From Sphingobium amiense (GTDB lineage Bacteria; Pseudomonadota; Alphaproteobacteria; Sphingomonadales; Sphingomonadaceae), in assembly GCF_003967075.1 (NCBI RefSeq), contig NZ_AP018664.1:2542001-2606000 (forward strand): a stretch of 64,000 nucleotides of DNA, given 5' to 3'. How positions within the stretch are numbered: the stretch's first letter is position 1; every line of letters starts with the position of its first letter. Below are positions 60,203 through 64,000 of the stretch, in pieces. The notes under the pieces were generated by a model. That model saw nothing but the letters and a program-made list of their open reading frames with translations, ran no database searches and was not told where the DNA came from. The position numbers and the translations under genes were made by a program.

Positions 60203-60723
60203 GTCCTTCGCTCTTCGGCAGAGCGCAGCACTTCATAGGCTGCCTGAATCGTCTGGAACCGCACCGCCGCCTGTGCGTCGCCCGGCTTCACGTCCGGGTG
60301 ATTTTCCTTGGCCAGCCGCCGCCAGCTCTTCTTCACCGCCTCGAAATCGGCGTCGTCCTCCAGCTCCAGCGCCTTCAGCGCATGAAGCTCGTCGCGCGAG
60401 CGGGTGCCGTCGCCCGGCCCGCCCCAGCCATGATAGGCGCTCGACTGGTATCCGCCCGCGTCCCTCCGCTCGGCCCGCGCGCGCTGCTCGCGTTCCTCGG
60501 CGTCCAGTCCCTGAAAATAATCCCAGTTCCGGTTATATTCGCCCGCATGGTCGCTGCAGAAATACCAGCGTTCCGGGCTGTTGGGCGATTTGGGCGCGGG
60601 GCAGTCGCCGGGCCTGTCGCAGCCATGCCGGTCGCACAGCCGCACCTGCTGCGCTTCGCGCGCCGCACCATAGCTGCGCCAGCGGGGAAAGCCCCAGTCG
60701 TTGGATCGGCTCTGTCTTGCCAT
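60175..60723 (-). CDS. J-domain protein with N-terminal Cys/His region
   Basis: A 182-residue protein. The C-terminal 60 residues are a J domain (LHALKALELEDDADFEAVKKSWRRLAKENHPDVKPGD...FQTIQAAYEVLRS) with the HPD tripeptide, so it should stimulate an Hsp70. The N-terminal part has VRLCDRHGCDRPGDCPAP and RWYFCSDHAGEYNRNWDYFQGL, Cys/His pairs that may bind zinc. The layout is common in alphaproteobacteria, where clients are unknown. Confidence 0.9.
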   Translation of the reverse strand: MARQSRSNDWGFPRWRSYGAAREAQQVRLCDRHGCDRPGDCPAPKSPNSPERWYFCSDHAGEYNRNWDYFQGLDAEEREQRARAERRDAGGYQSSAYHGWGGPGDGTRSRDELHALKALELEDDADFEAVKKSWRRLAKENHPDVKPGDAQAAVRFQTIQAAYEVLRSAEERRTWKPRGDAD

Positions 60724-60789
60724 CGGTAAAGAGTAGGGACTGCCCTGGCAAAAGGCCAGCCCGCGCCGCGCTGTCTTCAGGGGAAAAAT

Positions 60790-61176
60790 GCCAGAGAGCC
60801 TGTAAGCCGGGTTCTGTCCACCCCTTTCGGGGATAGGCGACCATTCCTCTAGGGGACGGATTGCTCCGCCCCTCCAGCAACCAACCCGGACGGTCTCGGC
60901 CGAAACAAGCCTAGCAGCGTTGCCGCTGCGCGCCGCCCCTATTCGGTCTTGCTTCCGGTGGGGTTTACCGTGCCGCCGCCCGTTGCCGGGGGCGCGGTGC
61001 GCTCTTACCGCACCCTTTCAATGTCACTGGGTCGAAACCTGAGCGACCTGCTTTCTGTTGCACTGTCCCTTGGATCACTCCAGCCGGCCGTTAGCCGGCA
61101 CCGTCATTTCGTGAAGCCCGGACTTTCCTCGCCGTGGAAGTTACCCGCCACGCCGCGGCCGCCCGGCCCTCTGGCA
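60790..61176 (-). ncRNA. rnpB: RNase P RNA
   Basis: The catalytic RNA of RNase P, about 387 nt, bacterial A type. On the minus strand the conserved 5' region gaggaaagtccgggcttc is at about 61137-61120. The 3' end is aacccggcttacaggctct. Ends pair as helix P1: gccagagggcc (61175-61165) with ggctctctggc (60800-60790), 11 bp including one G-U. A T-run follows the 3' end (60788-60784). Internal ccggctaacggccggctgg and other paired arms fit the specificity domain. The ORFs across it are spurious. End positions are good to a few bases. Confidence 0.93.
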
Positions 61177-61216
61177 GAGCAGGCCTTAGCGCGTCGCAAT
61201 GCTTTAGTCATCCCGC

Positions 61217-61915
61217 TTAATCGTCACCCTGCGGCTTGGGCAGGAGCAGCGCCAGCAGGATGGCGCGGCATTCGCCGTCGATCACGCCGTCCATCCGCTC
61301 GGGGCGGAAGCGCCGCTGAAATGCGACGACCGCCGCCTGCGGATCGGCGATGTCATATCCGAACCGTTCCAGCGCCAGCATGAAGCCGCTGTCGGTCCAG
61401 TGCGGGTCCATGAGGTTCTTGGTCGGCCGCGGGAGCGCCAGCCGCAGCCGCGCGAGCTGGCCCCATGGAAACAGCTCGCCAGGGTCCTGCTTGCGCGCGG
61501 GCGCGATGTCGCTGTGACCTACGATGTTGCCGCGCGTGATCCCGCGGCGCGTCACGATGTCGTGGACCAGCGGGATCAGCGACCCCATCTGCGCTTCGGG
61601 AAAGGGACGATAGCCCCACTCATGCCCCGGATTGACGATCTCTATGCCGATGCTGGCGGAATTGATGTCGTCGATGCCGCGCCAGTGCGACCGCCCCGCG
61701 TGCCAGGCGCGCCTTTCTTCGTCGACCATATGGATGATCTGCCCGTCCTCGGTCACGACATAATGAGCCGACACCTTCGATTCCGGGTTCGCGAGCCAGT
61801 TGATCGCGCTCGCGGCGTCCGGCATCCCGGTATAGTGCAGCACCAGCATGGTGATCGGCAGGCTGCGGTCATCATAATTGGGAGACGGCGTCTCGATCAT
61901 CGGCATGTCGGTCAT
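61217..61915 (-). CDS. N-acetylmuramoyl-L-alanine amidase (AmiD-like)
   Basis: A 232-residue Amidase_2 domain protein: LPITMLVLHYTGMPDAASAINWL with the first zinc His, AWHAGRSHWRGIDDINSASIGIEIVNPGHEWG, and VGHSDIAPARKQDPGELFPW with the last zinc ligand His and the catalytic region. A C-terminal PG-binding-like part (about 175-230) has MLALERFGYDIADPQAAVVAFQRRFRP. No signal peptide is seen from the ATG at 61915, so the protein is probably cytoplasmic and acts in muropeptide recycling. Confidence 0.9.
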   Translation of the reverse strand: MTDMPMIETPSPNYDDRSLPITMLVLHYTGMPDAASAINWLANPESKVSAHYVVTEDGQIIHMVDEERRAWHAGRSHWRGIDDINSASIGIEIVNPGHEWGYRPFPEAQMGSLIPLVHDIVTRRGITRGNIVGHSDIAPARKQDPGELFPWGQLARLRLALPRPTKNLMDPHWTDSGFMLALERFGYDIADPQAAVVAFQRRFRPERMDGVIDGECRAILLALLLPKPQGDD

Positions 61916-62018
61916 CGCGATAGGCCAGTCATTTCCCGCAGTGCGATCGGTCGCGCCCTTTGCCCGAACCAGCCCGACCATGGCGGAGACAGACCCGGCA
62001 ATCAAGCGATACGACGGC

Positions 62019-62897
62019 CTAGCCGAAGCGGAGCGCCAGACCGTCCGAACGGTCGAGGGAACCGGATTTCGGGGCATAGGCGCCCCGATAGTCGCCATGC
62101 GGCACGAACATGTCGCCCTGCCCGATGACGGTTTCTCCCGCGCCCAGCAACAGGACGGAGCGGTCATGACTATGGTTCGCCAGCAGGCTGAGCACCGCCC
62201 TGCGCCGCTCGGGCGAGAAATAGAGCAGCACGTTGCGGCACAGCAGCAGGTCATATGCGCCCGAAGGCGCTTTCGCGTCGAACAGATTGTCCTGCCTGAA
62301 GTCGATCATCCGGCGCAATTCGTCGCTTGCGCGCCAGTCGTCGCCCTGCGGTTCGAACCATTTGATGAGGTCGCCGACGCCCAGCCCGCGCTGCACGTCG
62401 ATCTGCGAAAACAGCCCCGCCCGCGCCTGCGTGATGGCGGCGGTCGAAATGTCGGTCGCCAGTATCTCGATCCGCCACCCTTCCCAGCGCGCAGCCTCGT
62501 TGCGCAGGCGGATGGCCAGCGAATAGGCTTCCTGCCCGGTCGAACAGCCCGCGCTCCAGATGCGCAGCGTGCGATCCTGCCGCTCCTCGCGGATGCGGGG
62601 CAGGACATGGCGATGGATCATGTCGAATATCTGGAGATCGCGGAAGAAGCTGCTCTCATTGTTGAGCAGCGCGTCGATCACCGCATCTTCCAGCGCTGGG
62701 CTGCGCCGGCTCAATATCTTCGTCGCCAGTTCCTGCACGTCGCGCAGGTCGTGCGCGCGCAGAACCGGACGCAGCGCGGTTTCCATCCGCCACGCGCGGC
62801 TTTCCGACAGGGTCTGCCCCGTCCGGGCTTCCAGCAGGCGCGTGAAGATCTGCGCGGTGCCGCGAAAGGCGTCGGACGGAGTCTGCGGATCGTTCAT
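62019..62897 (-). CDS. cheR: chemotaxis protein methyltransferase CheR
   Basis: A 292-residue CheR: the N-terminal helical domain (LRAHDLRDVQELATKILSRR), NNESSFFRDLQIFDMI, the SAM motif LRIWSAGCSTGQEAYSLAIRL and CRNVLLYFSPERRRAVLSLL. It methylates glutamates of chemoreceptors. The ATG at 62897 overlaps the cheB stop by one base. No receptor or CheA gene is in the window; they presumably lie beyond the right edge. Confidence 0.95.
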   Translation of the reverse strand: MNDPQTPSDAFRGTAQIFTRLLEARTGQTLSESRAWRMETALRPVLRAHDLRDVQELATKILSRRSPALEDAVIDALLNNESSFFRDLQIFDMIHRHVLPRIREERQDRTLRIWSAGCSTGQEAYSLAIRLRNEAARWEGWRIEILATDISTAAITQARAGLFSQIDVQRGLGVGDLIKWFEPQGDDWRASDELRRMIDFRQDNLFDAKAPSGAYDLLLCRNVLLYFSPERRRAVLSLLANHSHDRSVLLLGAGETVIGQGDMFVPHGDYRGAYAPKSGSLDRSDGLALRFG

Positions 62898-63979
62898 CAG
62901 GCGGCCACCCGCCCGCGTTGCGCAACATAACCCATCATCGCTCCCGGTTCCATGATCGCGCAGGTGAGCCCGGCGCCCGCGACGGACCCCGGCATGCCCC
63001 ACACCACGCTGCTTGCTTCATCCTGTGCAACGACCCATCCCCCGGCCGTCACGATGTCCCGCGCGCCGGTCGTCCCGTCGCGCCCCATGCCGGTCAGCAC
63101 GATGCCTGCCGAGCCTGCGCCATAGGCTTCGGCCATGGCGGAGAACATGGGATCGACGCCCGGAAGATTGCCCGAAGGCGTGCGCTGCGTGTTGAGCGCC
63201 ACATGCACCCTTCCATGCAGCCCCCGCCGGATCTGGAGATTGGCGTCGCCCGGCGCGACATAGAGCGTATCGGCGTTCAGCAGGTCGCCGGTCTGCGCCA
63301 CCTTGACGCGCATCGCCGTCATACGGGCAAGCTGCTGCGCGAAATAGACCGTGAAGCTCGCGGGCAGATGCTGGGTCAACAGCACCGGAACGCCCAGCGG
63401 CGCCTTCAGCCCGCCGAGCAACTGGCCGAGCGCATGAATGCCGCCGGTCGATGCGCCGATGCCGAGACAGGCGAGCGGTTCGGCAGCCGGCGTCGCGACG
63501 ACGGGCCGGGGCGGTCTGGCCGGCGCATGCGGCATCGGCCGGTCGCCGAACAGGCGCGCAAGCCGTCCGATCAGTTCTTCGGGAAACTGCTCGCCAAAGC
63601 TGCCGCTGCCCGGTTTGGAAAGAATGTCGCTGGCGCCGAGCGCGAGCGCCTCGACGGCAGCGGCGCTTCCTTCCTCGCACTTGCCCGACAGAACGACGAC
63701 CTTGGCGTTAGGCCGCATCGAAAGAATCTGCGGCAGGACCGCCATGCCGCTCTGGCCGGGAAGCTCGATGTCCAGCAGGACCAGATCGACGTCCTGCTGC
63801 GCCAGAAACGCCAGCGCCAGCTCGGCATTGCTCGCCTTCTGGACGACGGCGAAGCCGGGCTTGTCGCTCAGAATGCGCTCCATCACCGTGCGCACCACAA
63901 CCGAATCGTCCACCACCAGCACGCGGACGGGCGGCTGGCTGTCGCGGAAGGAAGCGGTGGAATATGCGCTCACGGTCAT
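62897..63979 (-). CDS. cheB: chemotaxis response regulator/protein-glutamate methylesterase CheB
   Basis: A 360-residue CheB. The receiver has DDS (24-26), Asp70 in LVLLDIELPGQSG and Lys in ILSKPGSGSFG. A linker follows (about 140-165), then the methylesterase domain with the Ser in LGIGASTGGIHALGQLL, the His in LLTQHLPASFTVYFAQQL and the Asp in TGMGRDGTTGARDI. All catalytic residues are present. The start at 63979 is 21 bp from the window edge, so upstream genes of the cluster are unseen. Confidence 0.95.
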   Translation of the reverse strand: MTVSAYSTASFRDSQPPVRVLVVDDSVVVRTVMERILSDKPGFAVVQKASNAELALAFLAQQDVDLVLLDIELPGQSGMAVLPQILSMRPNAKVVVLSGKCEEGSAAAVEALALGASDILSKPGSGSFGEQFPEELIGRLARLFGDRPMPHAPARPPRPVVATPAAEPLACLGIGASTGGIHALGQLLGGLKAPLGVPVLLTQHLPASFTVYFAQQLARMTAMRVKVAQTGDLLNADTLYVAPGDANLQIRRGLHGRVHVALNTQRTPSGNLPGVDPMFSAMAEAYGAGSAGIVLTGMGRDGTTGARDIVTAGGWVVAQDEASSVVWGMPGSVAGAGLTCAIMEPGAMMGYVAQRGRVAA

Positions 63980-64000
63980 GGCAGAAGTCCAGGGTGCGAA

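Noticed and set aside
60949..61383. ORFs across 60790-61200
   Set aside because: They lie over the RNase P RNA, whose conserved blocks and P1 pairing explain the sequence.

Overview
The window is a high-GC, densely packed bacterial chromosome segment. Gene content and order point to an alphaproteobacterium of the sphingomonad group (Sphingomonadaceae-like; genus not resolved). The pointers are the ppk/hdaA/purM/purN block, the pckA - ChvI/ChvG-type - hprK - rapZ - EIIA(Man) - HPr cluster, two large TonB-dependent receptors, Tat-dependent periplasmic enzymes, and an S16 protein with a long Ala/Glu tail. Nearly all of it is ordinary chromosomal housekeeping. The accessory material is two insertion sequences, two toxin-antitoxin modules and two families of short palindromic repeats.

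Layout: 1-4.8 kb, polyphosphate kinase, DnaA-related HdaA and a membrane-anchored protein on the minus strand, diverging from purM and purN. PurN carries an unusual C-terminal MmcQ/YjbR-like domain. 4.8-8.0 kb, an AT-richer island with a Sel1-type lipoprotein gene split by an intact IS256-family element (9-bp target duplication) and a secreted protein. 8-15 kb, CpoB-like and RodZ-like envelope proteins, PtsP (EI-Ntr) and two tandem Tat-signal aminotransferases. 15-19.3 kb, an SRPBCC/VOC/DUF1428 operon and an SDR, with two HxlR regulators. 19.3-24.1 kb, a Pro-rich lipoprotein, nitronate monooxygenase, ccdAB, lysC and ubiG. 24.3-31.3 kb, a TonB receptor, a CitE-like lyase, a DUF885 metallopeptidase and a small GIY-YIG gene boxed by inverted REP-like palindromes. 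31.5-34.8 kb, ferredoxin reductase, a TrmH-family methylase and an AI-2E family permease. 34.8-42.5 kb, the PTS-Ntr/two-component/pckA cluster and an MFS symporter. 42.5-50 kb, a second TonB receptor and the ffh-rpsP-rimM-[vapBC]-trmD-rplS operon. 50-55.3 kb, small orphan genes, an APC permease, an IS1380-family element and a probably 5'-truncated TonB-C-like gene. 55.4-59.8 kb, dapF-mtaB-ftsY-yciB and sodB. 59.8-64 kb, a ferredoxin-like protein, a J-domain protein, RNase P RNA, an amidase, and cheR/cheB running towards the right edge.

How genes work together: PtsP (10-12 kb) should phosphorylate the HPr at 35 kb, which passes phosphate to the EIIA(Man)-like protein. HprK can phosphorylate HPr on serine. 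The adjacent sensor kinase/regulator pair and pckA suggest coupling of carbon/nitrogen status to gluconeogenesis. A 24-bp identical element upstream of the DUF885 peptidase and the APC permease suggests co-regulated peptide/amino-acid use.

The most unusual structure is the REP - GIY-YIG ORF - REP cassette (30969-31341). Its inverted end geometry is reproduced without the gene in a 75-bp pair at 50786-50860. Six copies of this 32-nt palindrome are present in the window, with covarying stem pairs.
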